Positions 1 to 8,432 of a DNA stretch of 64,000 nucleotides are shown in pieces. The notes beneath the pieces are model-generated. The model made no database searches. It saw only the letters and a list, made by a program, of their open reading frames with translations, and was not told where the DNA came from. Both the position numbers and the translations under genes were made by a program. Within the stretch, counting starts at the first letter, position 1. Each line of letters begins with the position of its first letter. Origin of the DNA: DATHBD01 sp035296325 (GTDB lineage Bacteria > Actinomycetota > Actinomycetes > Mycobacteriales > Micromonosporaceae); the NCBI GenBank assembly GCA_035296325.1, contig DATHBD010000037.1, forward strand, positions 94,290 to 158,289. The letters run 5' to 3'.

Positions 1-2
1 CC

Positions 3-161
3 GCGGCGGTCTGCGCGGTCGGGATGGTCACGGCGACGCTGCTGCTGCCGGCCACCCGGTTCGGGTACCTGCTCTATCCGGTGGCTTATGTGTGCGCGGT
101 GCCGGTGTTGCGGCTGGTCGGGTCGCGTGGCGACGCGGCGGGGCGTACACAGGTGACGTGA
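3..161 (+). CDS. C-terminal end of a membrane protein, probably GT87 (DUF2029) glycosyltransferase
   Basis: An open frame enters from the left edge and stops at TGA 159-161, giving 52 residues. It contains a hydrophobic stretch and the run PATRFGYLLYP, which resembles the end of actinobacterial GT87/DUF2029 polyprenyl-phosphate-dependent mannosyltransferases, followed by a short polar tail. Its stop overlaps the GTG of the next gene (GTGA, 158-161), so the two are translationally coupled. The catalytic part is outside the window, so the family call is from memory of the C-terminal pattern only. Confidence 0.5.
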   Translation, partial: AAVCAVGMVTATLLLPATRFGYLLYPVAYVCAVPVLRLVGSRGDAAGRTQVT

Positions 162-787
162 CGTTCGCCGACCGCCGGGACGCGGGGCAGGTGGTCGCCG
201 CGGAACTGGCCGGTTACGCAGGACGAGCTGACGTGATCGTGCTCGGGCTGGTCCGCGGCGGCGTACCTGTCGCCGCAGAGATCGCGCGTCGGCTGGACGT
301 ACCCCTGGATGTCCTGGTGGTCCGCAAGCTCGGCGTGCCGTGGTCGCCGGAGGTGGCCTTCGGTGCGGTCGGGCCGCACGGGGTGCGCGTGGTCAACGCG
401 GATGTCGCCGGGAAGCTCACGCCCGCGGAGATCGCCGCGGTGATGCGGCACGAGTCGGCGGAGCTGGTCCGGCGGGAGCGGCGGTACCGGAGCGGCAAGC
501 CGGAACTCGACCTCTCCGACCGGGTCGCCATCCTCGTCGACGACGGGCTGGCCACCGGTGCCACCGCTCGGGCGGCCGTTGCCGTGGCGCGGCGGCTCGG
601 CGCGGCCGAGGTGGTGCTCGCCGCGCCGGTCGGCTCGGCCGGTGCGCTCGCGGCGCTTCGCCGACTCGCGGATGCGGTGGTCTGCCCGCTCGAGCCCGCC
701 GACTTCCGCGCGGTCAGCACCTACTACGCCGACTTCGCCGAAGTGCGCGACGCCGAGGTGATCGCGCTGCTCCGGGCTCAGGGCTGA
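158..787 (+). CDS. Phosphoribosyltransferase family protein
   Basis: This encodes 209 residues of a type I phosphoribosyltransferase-like fold. The PRPP-binding loop is clear (VAILVDDGLATGATARAA, about residues 125-142): two acidic residues followed by the TGAT phosphate loop. The N-terminus FADRRDAGQ is typical of the stand-alone actinobacterial family often annotated simply as phosphoribosyltransferase; the base substrate is unknown. GTG 158 is chosen because it overlaps the upstream stop as GTGA and places FADRR at residue 3. The 3' end overlaps the convergent SDR gene by 10 bp. Confidence 0.8.
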   Translation: MTFADRRDAGQVVAAELAGYAGRADVIVLGLVRGGVPVAAEIARRLDVPLDVLVVRKLGVPWSPEVAFGAVGPHGVRVVNADVAGKLTPAEIAAVMRHESAELVRRERRYRSGKPELDLSDRVAILVDDGLATGATARAAVAVARRLGAAEVVLAAPVGSAGALAALRRLADAVVCPLEPADFRAVSTYYADFAEVRDAEVIALLRAQG

Positions 788-1581
788 GCGCGGAGGAACT
801 CCTCCCAGGTCCGGCGGCCGTCGGCGTGCTCAGCAGTGAGGTTCGCGCCGCCGCGCAGGGTCCGGGCGATCGCGCCGGGCAGCCAGACGGGTGCTACCGG
901 CCGCCGCTTGCCGCGCATTTTGAGGTACGTGCGGGCCAGGTCGCCCATTGACCGCACCTCGGGGCCGCCCATGTCCGGGGCCCGCCCACCCGGGTCCTGC
1001 CCAGCCAGGGTCACCAGCCGCTGCGCCACCTCATCGACGTCCACCGGCTGGAAGGAGATCCCGGCGGGCACCACGACAAGCGGGGGGCGGGTCAGCTTCT
1101 CCACGAAGGTCAGCACGAGGTCGTGGAACTGGGTGGTTCGCAGGATCGTCCAGCCCGGCCCGCGTTGCCCGGTCGCCATGATGGCGTTCTCGGTCGCGAG
1201 CTTGGTGCGGTAGTAGCCCAGCGGGATCCGGTCGATGCCGACGATGGAGATGTACACTAGGTGGCCGACCCCGACCCGACCGGCGCTCTCCATCAGCCGG
1301 TGTGTGCCGTCGATGTCGGCGGACGCGTGGCGCGGGTCGCTGGCGCAGTGGATGACCGTCGCCGCACCGGCAAGCGCGGGATCCAGCCCGGCGCCGGTGG
1401 CGAGGTCGCCGGTGTGCCAGGTGACCCCCGGCTGCACCTTTGCGGCGGCACCGGCCGCACCCGCCTCCGGGCGTGGCCGGCGGCTCAGGACGCGCACCTC
1501 GTTGCCGGTGTCGACGAGGCGGCGCACGACGTGGCGGCCGAGCGTGCCCGTGCCGCCAGTGACCAGCACCGGTCCCGCCAT
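778..1581 (-). CDS. NAD(P)-binding SDR / NmrA-like oxidoreductase
   Basis: This 267-residue protein is an atypical short-chain dehydrogenase. The dinucleotide motif GGTGTLG starts near residue 8, and an atypical-SDR layout with a YYRTK segment near residue 125 follows. The substrate cannot be told; relatives act as NAD(P)H sensors or epimerase-like enzymes. The ATG at 1581 follows a GGGAGG ribosome-binding site, so an upstream in-frame start was rejected. It lies 19 nt after the dnaB stop on the same strand and may be co-transcribed with it. Confidence 0.75.
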   Translation of the reverse strand: MAGPVLVTGGTGTLGRHVVRRLVDTGNEVRVLSRRPRPEAGAAGAAAKVQPGVTWHTGDLATGAGLDPALAGAATVIHCASDPRHASADIDGTHRLMESAGRVGVGHLVYISIVGIDRIPLGYYRTKLATENAIMATGQRGPGWTILRTTQFHDLVLTFVEKLTRPPLVVVPAGISFQPVDVDEVAQRLVTLAGQDPGGRAPDMGGPEVRSMGDLARTYLKMRGKRRPVAPVWLPGAIARTLRGGANLTAEHADGRRTWEEFLRAQP

Positions 1582-1600
1582 CGTGCCTCCCCTCAGGGCC

Positions 1601-4600
1601 TTACACGATAGCCATGTCCACAAAGCGCGAGAGGTGCAACTGCGCGGCCACCGTCACGGTGTCGGTCGGGCCGTTGCGGTGCTTGGCCACGATGAAGTCC
1701 GCCTCGCCGGCGCGCGGGGACTCCTTGTCGTAGTAGTCGTCGCGGTGCAGCAGGATGACCACGTCGGCGTCCTGCTCAATGCTGTTGTGCACGGCGACGC
1801 CGTTGGCGACGAAGTTGTGGGCACCCAGCACAGTGGCGTCGTAGACGTCCTGCTCCCCGATCGGGATCACTGCTGTCACCCGGTCCCAGTAGACATCGTT
1901 CGTCGCGTGAAGATCAAGCTCCGCCGAGTCCAGCACCGCCGCGATCTTGGCCAGGCGTTGCCTGCTCGGCGAGCGCTTCCACAACGCACTCCCGCAAAAC
2001 TCCGTGCCGGTCGCGGCTGCGAACGCACGGTGGCTCATCGCCCGTTCCGCGAGAATTTCACGGACCCTGGTCCATACCTCGGCCGGCACCGTGTCGACGT
2101 TGGGGTTGCTCCGCGTTCCTTCGAGAATGCGTTGCAATTGAGCACACGACAGTGATCGCTCGCCATGCACGCCGATCTCTCGAAGGAACCGAAGCTGGTC
2201 GTCGCGCCCGGACACGTCGAGGGTGTACTGGGCTCGATGTGGACTTGGCGTCACCGTACGGAGGCGAGCGGTGATCCCGAACCGTAGAAGCAGGCGTGCT
2301 ACATCTTCCAGCATCTGCCGGCTCGTGGAAGCCAGATACACACGTCCACCGGTGCCGTCGCGGGTGATGGTCACTGAGCCGTCCGTCGCCCACAGGTGTT
2401 GGAGGAACACGGCTACCTGGTGCTTCGATAACCTGAAGATGCCGTCTGGAACGAACTTCTCGTGGGAGCGCTTGTCGAACAATCCGAGGCCGTCAAGCCA
2501 CTCAGCGACAGGGTTACGTCGCCCGCGGGCGAGTCGGTAAGGCGCCGGCAGCCGCAGAGTCGTGACCCGCGCTGCGGCGTAGTCGTCTCGAACGGCCTCG
2601 ATACCGAAGTGCTTAGCCGCTTGCGTCACGGCGGAAAGATTCTCCTCGTCCCGGCTGGCGTACCGGATCGGTTGGCGCGCGACGAATGACCCGTCCCCGA
2701 GCAGATGCGCGAGCAGGATGACCTCCGCCTCTGCCCAGCTCCCGATGGCGAGTGGCGGAGGGACGTGTCGCGGAACTCCGATTCGGGCTCCCACGGCCAA
2801 CTCATCCAGGCGCTTCCAGCCGTCGAATGTCAGGAACGGGTGATTGCCCGTCGCCTCGACTTCCTTGCCGGACGCAAGCTGAAGCCGGAAGACGGCCTTC
2901 CGGCCGCTCGGGAATACGTGGGTCATGGTCCGCGGCACGTACTTGAGGCGGTCGTCCAATGCCCATACCGGTATGTCCCGGGCACCGGCCGCCAGCAAAT
3001 CTCCAAGCGAGACCTCGGCGTTGTTGTCCGCTCTGAGCACGCGGGTCGCCGCCGTCAAACAGCCGGACTCCCTCAGATCGGACAGTTGGGGTCGCTTGTC
3101 GGTGCGCTGCTCCGGGCCACGGTTCAGCTGGCTGACTGCGATCACCGGGCAGTCCACCTCCTTGGCGAGGAGCTTGAGCCCACGGGACAGCTCCGCCACC
3201 TCCTGCTGGCGGCTCTCCGTCTTCTTCGGGCTGCTCATCAGCTGCAGGTAGTCCACGACGATGAGCTTGAGGTCGTGGCGCTGCTTCATCCGCCGCGCCT
3301 TCGCCCGGATCTCCATCAAGGTCATGTTGGGCGTGTCGTCGACGAAGAGGGGCGCTTCGCTGATCTCACCCATCCGCCGGGCCAGCTTGGTCCAGTCGTC
3401 GTCGGAGAGCTGGCCGGATCGCAGGACGTGCAGCGGGACGCGGGCCTCCGCGGAGAGGATACGCATCACGATCTCCACCTTGGACATTTCCAGGCTGAAG
3501 ATCGCACTCGCCATGTTGTTCTTCACCGACGCGCTCCGGGCGAAGTCCATCGCCGCCGTGGAGTTGTGCGTGGGGATCATCGCCCGGCCGGCCAGGTACA
3601 GGTGGTCGGCGTTGTCGACGCTCACGCAACGCACCGCGACGCTCGGGACCGGGCGGACGTCGACGACGAGGCGGGACCCGGCACGGGCCGACGAGGTGGC
3701 GCGGCGACCATCCTTGTGGACCAGCATCTTGCGCTGCAGCCGGAACACCGTGTCCGCCGTGGCGAAACTCAGCGTGTACGCCGCCGGCCCCCGCCTCGAC
3801 GACCTACCGATCGGGGTGCCGGTCATGGTGCAGTCGTAGCCGAGGCTGACGATCAGCTCGGACACGCCCTCCGCCAGCCGCCGGGACGCGACGGCGAGCT
3901 CGACCGTGCCGCCCGGCGTCACGGTGCCGCCCGCATCGAGCAGCCCGGCGAGCAACGCCCGCCGCTGCGGCTCCGAGGCGCGGAGGTACCCCGGCGGAAC
4001 GTGCTTGTCGCCGAGCACCCCGATCGTCCGCAACCGCGCCGTGACCGAACCGAACGTCGCGTGGCAGTCGCCGCACCGGCGTGAGCCGTTACGGATCCCC
4101 GGGGGCGTCAGCTTGCAGTCCACACAGGTGGGTGGCGACTGCGGGTCGGACACCCGCCGGGACCTGCCGCCGCAGGATCGGCCGCAGGACCTGATGTGGC
4201 CGGCCCTGGGCTGGAACCGCGTCCCGCAGACCACGCAGTCCCGTGCCGGGACCTCCCCGGGCCCGGGTAGGACCATGGTGTAGCGCCCGGGCCCGCTCGG
4301 GCGAGCCACCAGGCCTTCGCCCTCGATGTACATCGCGATCTCGGCATCGTCGCTGGTGAACCGGGGGCCGCGCGGGTGGCCCCCGGCGAGCCAGACGCCC
4401 ATCGCGTACGGCGGGAGAAGCATCTGCGCCTCGGGCAGCGCAAGCGGCTGGCAGTTGCGCACGGAGTGGTTCGGACGATCCGACCCCTCGGGCCGCAACG
4501 TCGCCCGGATCTCGTCGGTGGTCACCACGGCCGGAGCCGAGCCGTGCCGCAGCGACCTGCCGGTGTCGGTGAGCCAGCGGTGTGACCCGTCCGCCACGAT

Positions 4601-5563
4601 CACCGAGCCATCGGAGAACTCGACCTGGTAGCACGGCCGGCCCAGCATGATCTCACTGGTCTGGGTGACGGTGGTGGGTCGCCCGTCGGCGCCGAGGAGC
4701 CGGTCACCCGCCCGCACCTGGCCCATGGTGGTCCAGCCGTCGGGCGTGGGGAGCAGCGTGTCCAGGGCGAGTGCCTTGCCGAGGCCGGGCCGCCCCGCCA
4801 CGATGATCAGCTGCCCCCCGTGCAGGCCGTTGAGCAGGCGGTCCAGGTCGGTGAAGCCGGTCGGCACGCCGGTCATCAGCCCACCCGACGCACCGACCGC
4901 CTCGATCTCGTCCAGCGTCGGCTGGAGCATCTCGGCGAGGACGGCGAAGTCCTCGCTGACCCGCTTCTCGGTGACGTCGTAAATCGCCTGCTGGGCGAGG
5001 TCGACGGTGTCGTCCACGTCGCGCCCGCCCCGGGCCGCGGACCCGTACCCGAGTTGGACGATCCGGGTGCCCGCCTCGACCAGACGCCGCAGCACGGCGC
5101 GCTCCGACACGATCCGCGCGTAGTACGACGCGTTGGCGGCCGTCGGCACGGTGGAGATGACGGTGTGCAGGTAGGCAGCGCCGCCCACCCGGGCCAGGGC
5201 ACCGGAGTCGGCGAGCGCCGCCGCGACGGTGATCGGGTCGGCCGGCTCACCCCTCCCGTACAGGTCGAGGACGGCCTCGAAGATCGTGGTGTGGGTCGGC
5301 CGGTAGAAGTCGTTGGCCCGGAGGATCTCCACCACGTCGGCGATGGCGTCCTTGGACAGCAGCATGCCGCCGAGCACGCACTGCTCGGCCGCAACGTCCT
5401 GGGGCGGTGTGCGGTCGAACGTATCGGCGTTGTCGCGTTGCCCGCCACCGGCCGGGCCGCCGGGGCCGGGGCCGCCCGGGCCGGAGCCGCCGGACCTCGG
5501 CGGGCGCGGCTCGGGCTCGGGCTGCGGCGGCTCGGCCGCTCGCACGTCATCCGTGATGGACAC
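1601..5563 (-). CDS. dnaB: Replicative DNA helicase DnaB, interrupted by two inteins
   Basis: The precursor is 1320 residues; removing two inteins (404 and 426 residues) leaves a 490-residue hexameric helicase that unwinds DNA at the fork. A disordered Pro/Gly-rich N-terminus precedes the DnaB N-domain (QDVAAEQCVLGGMLL) and the RecA-like ATPase. Intein 1 splits the Walker A motif between Lys263 and the following Ser of the extein (GRPGLGK / STAA). Intein 2 lies between RESG and SIEQDAD, 60 residues before the end. The GTG at 5563 has a GGGAGGGG ribosome-binding site upstream. The final extein tail FIVAKHRNGPT is typical of DnaB. No ATPase activity is possible until at least intein 1 is spliced, because the P-loop is broken. 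Confidence 0.97.
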   Translation of the reverse strand: MSITDDVRAAEPPQPEPEPRPPRSGGSGPGGPGPGGPAGGGQRDNADTFDRTPPQDVAAEQCVLGGMLLSKDAIADVVEILRANDFYRPTHTTIFEAVLDLYGRGEPADPITVAAALADSGALARVGGAAYLHTVISTVPTAANASYYARIVSERAVLRRLVEAGTRIVQLGYGSAARGGRDVDDTVDLAQQAIYDVTEKRVSEDFAVLAEMLQPTLDEIEAVGASGGLMTGVPTGFTDLDRLLNGLHGGQLIIVAGRPGLGKALALDTLLPTPDGWTTMGQVRAGDRLLGADGRPTTVTQTSEIMLGRPCYQVEFSDGSVIVADGSHRWLTDTGRSLRHGSAPAVVTTDEIRATLRPEGSDRPNHSVRNCQPLALPEAQMLLPPYAMGVWLAGGHPRGPRFTSDDAEIAMYIEGEGLVARPSGPGRYTMVLPGPGEVPARDCVVCGTRFQPRAGHIRSCGRSCGGRSRRVSDPQSPPTCVDCKLTPPGIRNGSRRCGDCHATFGSVTARLRTIGVLGDKHVPPGYLRASEPQRRALLAGLLDAGGTVTPGGTVELAVASRRLAEGVSELIVSLGYDCTMTGTPIGRSSRRGPAAYTLSFATADTVFRLQRKMLVHKDGRRATSSARAGSRLVVDVRPVPSVAVRCVSVDNADHLYLAGRAMIPTHNSTAAMDFARSASVKNNMASAIFSLEMSKVEIVMRILSAEARVPLHVLRSGQLSDDDWTKLARRMGEISEAPLFVDDTPNMTLMEIRAKARRMKQRHDLKLIVVDYLQLMSSPKKTESRQQEVAELSRGLKLLAKEVDCPVIAVSQLNRGPEQRTDKRPQLSDLRESGCLTAATRVLRADNNAEVSLGDLLAAGARDIPVWALDDRLKYVPRTMTHVFPSGRKAVFRLQLASGKEVEATGNHPFLTFDGWKRLDELAVGARIGVPRHVPPPLAIGSWAEAEVILLAHLLGDGSFVARQPIRYASRDEENLSAVTQAAKHFGIEAVRDDYAAARVTTLRLPAPYRLARGRRNPVAEWLDGLGLFDKRSHEKFVPDGIFRLSKHQVAVFLQHLWATDGSVTITRDGTGGRVYLASTSRQMLEDVARLLLRFGITARLRTVTPSPHRAQYTLDVSGRDDQLRFLREIGVHGERSLSCAQLQRILEGTRSNPNVDTVPAEVWTRVREILAERAMSHRAFAAATGTEFCGSALWKRSPSRQRLAKIAAVLDSAELDLHATNDVYWDRVTAVIPIGEQDVYDATVLGAHNFVANGVAVHNSIEQDADVVILLHRDDYYDKESPRAGEADFIVAKHRNGPTDTVTVAAQLHLSRFVDMAIV
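1784..3061 (-). other. DnaB intein 2 (class 1, with intact LAGLIDADG endonuclease motifs)
   Basis: This 426-residue in-frame insert starts with Cys1 (CLTAATRVL) after extein RESG and ends VAVHN before Ser+1 (SIEQDAD). Block B has TGNH (Thr71, His74) and the C-terminus has the His425-Asn426 pair, so all class 1 splicing residues are present. The two endonuclease motifs LLAHLLGDG (about 116-124) and LQHLWATDG keep their acidic residues, so the homing endonuclease may be active. The insertion point is the same as in the M. tuberculosis DnaB intein (established knowledge). Confidence 0.95.
3563..4774 (-). other. DnaB intein 1 in the P-loop (class 3 signature, decayed endonuclease)
   Basis: This 404-residue in-frame insert begins with Ala1 (ALALDTLLPT), not Cys or Ser, and ends MIPTHN before Ser+1. 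It has the three residues that define class 3 inteins: Trp67 in block B (SHRWLT), Cys383 in block F (RCVSVDN) and Thr402 in block G, with His403-Asn404 at the end. The LAGLIDADG positions are degraded: WLAGG at about 4377-4397 and LLDAGG at about 3929-3946 have Gly where the catalytic Asp is expected. Between them is a cysteine-rich insert (CVVC, two single Cys, CVDC, CGDC; about 4055-4242) that looks like a zinc-binding module. Confidence 0.93.
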
Positions 5564-5903
5564 GCCGCCCCTCCCAGCCCCCGCCGCCTCGGATATCAGA
5601 GATACCCGAGGGGTACGACACAACGTCCGGCCCACGCGGCCAACGTCACGGTATGGAGCGACTGGCGTCCCATCAAACTACGCGGTGGACGAGCCTTGGG
5701 ACAACCTGTGGATGGAGCCGCCCGGGCGGTGTGCACAGGTGTGCACAGCCTGTGGAAAAAGTTGGGGATGACGGATAACGAAGTGCCCTGAGCTGCGGAA
5801 ACTCCGTGCTCAGGCTGTGGACAGAAGAAAGTTCGACAACCCGCCAGGGTCGTCACTCACAAGAGGATCTTCTGGAAGCAGCCAAGAAGAAAGCCGCGAA
5901 AGC
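5564..5903. other. Divergent intergenic region between dnaB and a membrane-protein gene
   Basis: No gene is supported here. The region must hold the dnaB promoter (minus strand) and the promoter of the plus-strand gene. It has a tandem 10-bp repeat (GGTGTGCACA twice, 5728-5747) and DnaA-box-like 9-mers with one or more mismatches, for example TGTGGACAG at 5816-5824 and TGTGGATGG near 5707. DnaA control of dnaB is possible but not shown. Confidence 0.4.
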
Positions 5904-7895
5904 ATGATTTCGGCTGTACGGCCTATTGCGAAATCACTACGAAACAGTGACGCTCCGGCCGTGGGGTACCGCAGCTGGGGAGGAGCGCGCGACGGCGCGC
6001 AGGATCCTCATGCCAACGGTCCGCCCGAGCGGGACCAGTACGACCCGTTGACCGGTGAACTGTTGTTCCCCGACAACCGGCGCGTCGACGAGCCCGGCCA
6101 GCCGTACGGGCCGCCCGGACCGACGAACGAGCCCGGCACCGACCCTGGCTACGGCGCCCGGCCCGAACGGTGGGACCCGTGGGCCGCCGGTCGGATGGCT
6201 CGTCCGGAGCTGTCGGGGAACGGACCGATCTCGCCGCAAGGTATGCCCGCCGAGCGTGATGTCGCCATCGGGCGTTACGGTGACGACAGCGAGCTTATCG
6301 ACCCACTGGACCTCCGCCGTGGATACGACCGCGGGCCGGAGCCGCTGGACCGGTTCCAGGCGAGCTCGGGGCTCCGCGGATGGAACGCGCCGCGCCCTGA
6401 CGTTGCCCCGCCCGGCGCGGCCGGTCCGCCGCGCCCGCCGATCACGCAGCCGCCGTACCAGCCACAGCAGCCGGCAGCGCCCAACGCACCGGAACACTTC
6501 CCCGCGCCGCCGCCCGGCACCCAGTCGACCGGGTGGCAGCAGGCCGGATGGCAGCCGGCTGGCCCGCCGCAGGGCGGCCCCCTTCCGGGCCCCCCGCAGG
6601 GCGGCCCGCAGGGTGGCGGCCGGCTGGCGCTGCCTCCGGCACAGCCGCCTGCGGCCGATCCCGGCGGCACCGTCTACGGCGCCGGCCCCGCGGCCGGTTC
6701 GGGATACGGCGCCGGTTCGGGGTACGGCGGCAACGGCTACGGAGCCCCGTACGGCGCCGGTGATCCGGACCCCGGGTACGGCGCCGCCGGCTACCCGGCC
6801 GGCGGGTACGGCGGCAACGGTGGACGGGTCGCCGGACCTCCCGCACCCGGGTACGCGCCGACCTACCGGGAAGAGGGCTATCCGCCGGCGTACGGCGCGG
6901 CCGGTCGCGACCCCGGCCACCCACCGAACGGCTACCAACCCAACGGCTACGACCCAAATGGGTACACCGCAAATGGGTACCAGGCCAACGGGCGCCATCC
7001 CGAGGCCTACGCACCGAACGGATACGGGACGAACGGGTACGCACCCGGGGCGACCGGGGATCCGCGCGTCCCCCGCCCGCCGGAGCAGCCACCACAGTGG
7101 CCGGGAGCCGGCGACCCTCGGCCCGCGGAGCAGTACCAGGCGGAGCGGTACCAGGCGGGCGAGTACCAGGCTGAGCAGTACCAAGCCGGCCAGTACCAAG
7201 CCGGCCAGTACCAGGCTGAGCAGGGCTGGGCCGGGGCGCCGGGCCAGCCGCCGGAGCCGTTCTATTCGGCGCCACCCGGTGGGCAGCCCGATCCGCGGAC
7301 GACGGCTGACCCGCGGGTGCCCGCCGACGAGCAGTACCCCGGGCAGGCCATGGCGCCCGCCGGGGAGGCGTTCGACGACGGCTACCCGGATCCGGAGACC
7401 AGCGGTGCGCTCGCCGGGGCGTACGGGCCCGGTCCGCGCCAGATCGGCCATCCACGGCCGGCGCGGGTAGCCGAGATCACCGGAGCCGCCGCTGCGGTGC
7501 GCGTCCAGCCGGTCGAGACCTTCGACGACGAGGTCGACGACGAGGACGAGCCGGAGCCGGAGGGCGGTTACGTCGCCGCGGTACTGGCGACGCTCGGCTG
7601 GTACGCGCTCCCGGGAGTGCTCTACATCGCCTATGCGTTCTACCTGGGCAACGCTGCCCGGCCCGGCTGTGTGAGCGCTGACGGTGGCCCATGCCCGTCA
7701 CCACGCGCCGAGGCGCTGGACATGATCACCAGCAACTTCGGGCTGATCGCGGTGGCTTTCGTCCTCAGTACCGTGATCGCGGTCATGCTGCGGTGGGCGA
7801 CCACCGGGTGGCGCGCGCTGGCCATCGGCTTCGCCGCCGCCGTGGTGGGCGGCGGCGCGACCACCGTACTGATCACGACCTTCAGCGGCGGCTGA
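5904..7895 (+). CDS. Low-complexity Pro/Gly/Tyr-rich protein with C-terminal membrane segments
   Basis: This uncharacterised protein of about 663 residues has a long disordered N-terminal part and about three C-terminal hydrophobic segments (for example LATLGWYALPGVLYIAYAFYL, and a second pair in the last 70 residues). The disordered part has NGY repeats (6930-7045) and tandem YQAEQ/YQAGQ pentapeptides (about 7130-7220). An acidic stretch (DDEVDDEDEPEPE) sits before the first membrane segment, so the long N-terminus is probably cytoplasmic. The start is uncertain: ATG 5904 is used, but GTG 5817 is in frame and neither has a strong ribosome-binding site. It lies between dnaB and rplI, converging on rplI. 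Function unknown. Confidence 0.7.
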   Translation: MISAVRPIAKSLRNSDAPAVGYRSWGGARDGAQDPHANGPPERDQYDPLTGELLFPDNRRVDEPGQPYGPPGPTNEPGTDPGYGARPERWDPWAAGRMARPELSGNGPISPQGMPAERDVAIGRYGDDSELIDPLDLRRGYDRGPEPLDRFQASSGLRGWNAPRPDVAPPGAAGPPRPPITQPPYQPQQPAAPNAPEHFPAPPPGTQSTGWQQAGWQPAGPPQGGPLPGPPQGGPQGGGRLALPPAQPPAADPGGTVYGAGPAAGSGYGAGSGYGGNGYGAPYGAGDPDPGYGAAGYPAGGYGGNGGRVAGPPAPGYAPTYREEGYPPAYGAAGRDPGHPPNGYQPNGYDPNGYTANGYQANGRHPEAYAPNGYGTNGYAPGATGDPRVPRPPEQPPQWPGAGDPRPAEQYQAERYQAGEYQAEQYQAGQYQAGQYQAEQGWAGAPGQPPEPFYSAPPGGQPDPRTTADPRVPADEQYPGQAMAPAGEAFDDGYPDPETSGALAGAYGPGPRQIGHPRPARVAEITGAAAAVRVQPVETFDDEVDDEDEPEPEGGYVAAVLATLGWYALPGVLYIAYAFYLGNAARPGCVSADGGPCPSPRAEALDMITSNFGLIAVAFVLSTVIAVMLRWATTGWRALAIGFAAAVVGGGATTVLITTFSGG

Positions 7896-7912
7896 CCCAC
7901 CCTGCAGATGCG

Positions 7913-7956
7913 CCTTGGGGCGCCCGGTCGGCCAAAGCCGTCCGGGCGCCCCAAGG
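7913..7956. terminator. Bidirectional hairpin terminator
   Basis: Perfect 15-bp inverted repeat: CCTTGGGGCGCCCGG (7913-7927) and its complement (7942-7956), with a 14-nt loop that can itself pair (CGGC/GCCG). It sits between the convergent membrane-protein gene (ends 7895) and rplI (ends 7969), so it can serve both. There is no long U tract, as is common in actinobacteria. Confidence 0.85.
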
Positions 7957-7968
7957 GTCGCGCGTGTG

Positions 7969-8418
7969 TTACTTCGCCGGCACCACGGTCAGGGTGAACG
8001 TGGCTCCGACGTCGGAGTGCAGCTTGACCCGCACCTTGTGCTCGCCGGCCGTCTTGATGTGGCCGGGCAGCTCGATGCGGCGCCGATCCAGATCGGGGCC
8101 ACCCGCGCCCTTCACCGCCGACGCGACGTCGGAAGGAGTGACCGAGCCGTAGAGCCGCCCGCCTTCGCCGGCACGCACCGGCAGCCGGACGGTGAGCGCC
8201 TCGAGCTGGTTCTTGATCTCGCGGGCGTGGCTCAGGTCCCGGATCTCACGGGACGAGCGGGCCCGCTTGATCAGCGTGATCTGCTTCTCGGCGCCCTTCG
8301 TCCACATGATCGCGAAGCCCTGCGGAAGCAGGTAGTTACGGCCGTAGCCGCCCTTGACCTCGACAATGTCGCCGGGGGTGCCGAGACCGGTGACCTCCTG
8401 GGTGAGGATGATCTTCAT
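7969..8418 (-). CDS. rplI: 50S ribosomal protein bL9
   Basis: This 149-residue protein binds 23S rRNA domain V near the L1 stalk. It starts MKIILTQEVTGLGTPGDIVEVKGGYGRNYL, the standard L9 N-domain (quoted here in part: GDIVEVKGGYGRNYL), and has the long connecting helix and a C-domain. Length matches the family. It is the last gene of rpsF-ssb-rpsR-rplI and starts 14 nt after the rpsR stop, with a GGGGAGG ribosome-binding site. Confidence 0.97.
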   Translation of the reverse strand: MKIILTQEVTGLGTPGDIVEVKGGYGRNYLLPQGFAIMWTKGAEKQITLIKRARSSREIRDLSHAREIKNQLEALTVRLPVRAGEGGRLYGSVTPSDVASAVKGAGGPDLDRRRIELPGHIKTAGEHKVRVKLHSDVGATFTLTVVPAK

Positions 8419-8432
8419 GTCCTGGCCTCCCC

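Noticed and set aside
2705..4084. A long plus-strand open frame opposite dnaB
   Set aside because: It is antisense to the DnaB precursor with clear extein and intein motifs; the protein is Arg/Pro-rich with no recognisable domain.
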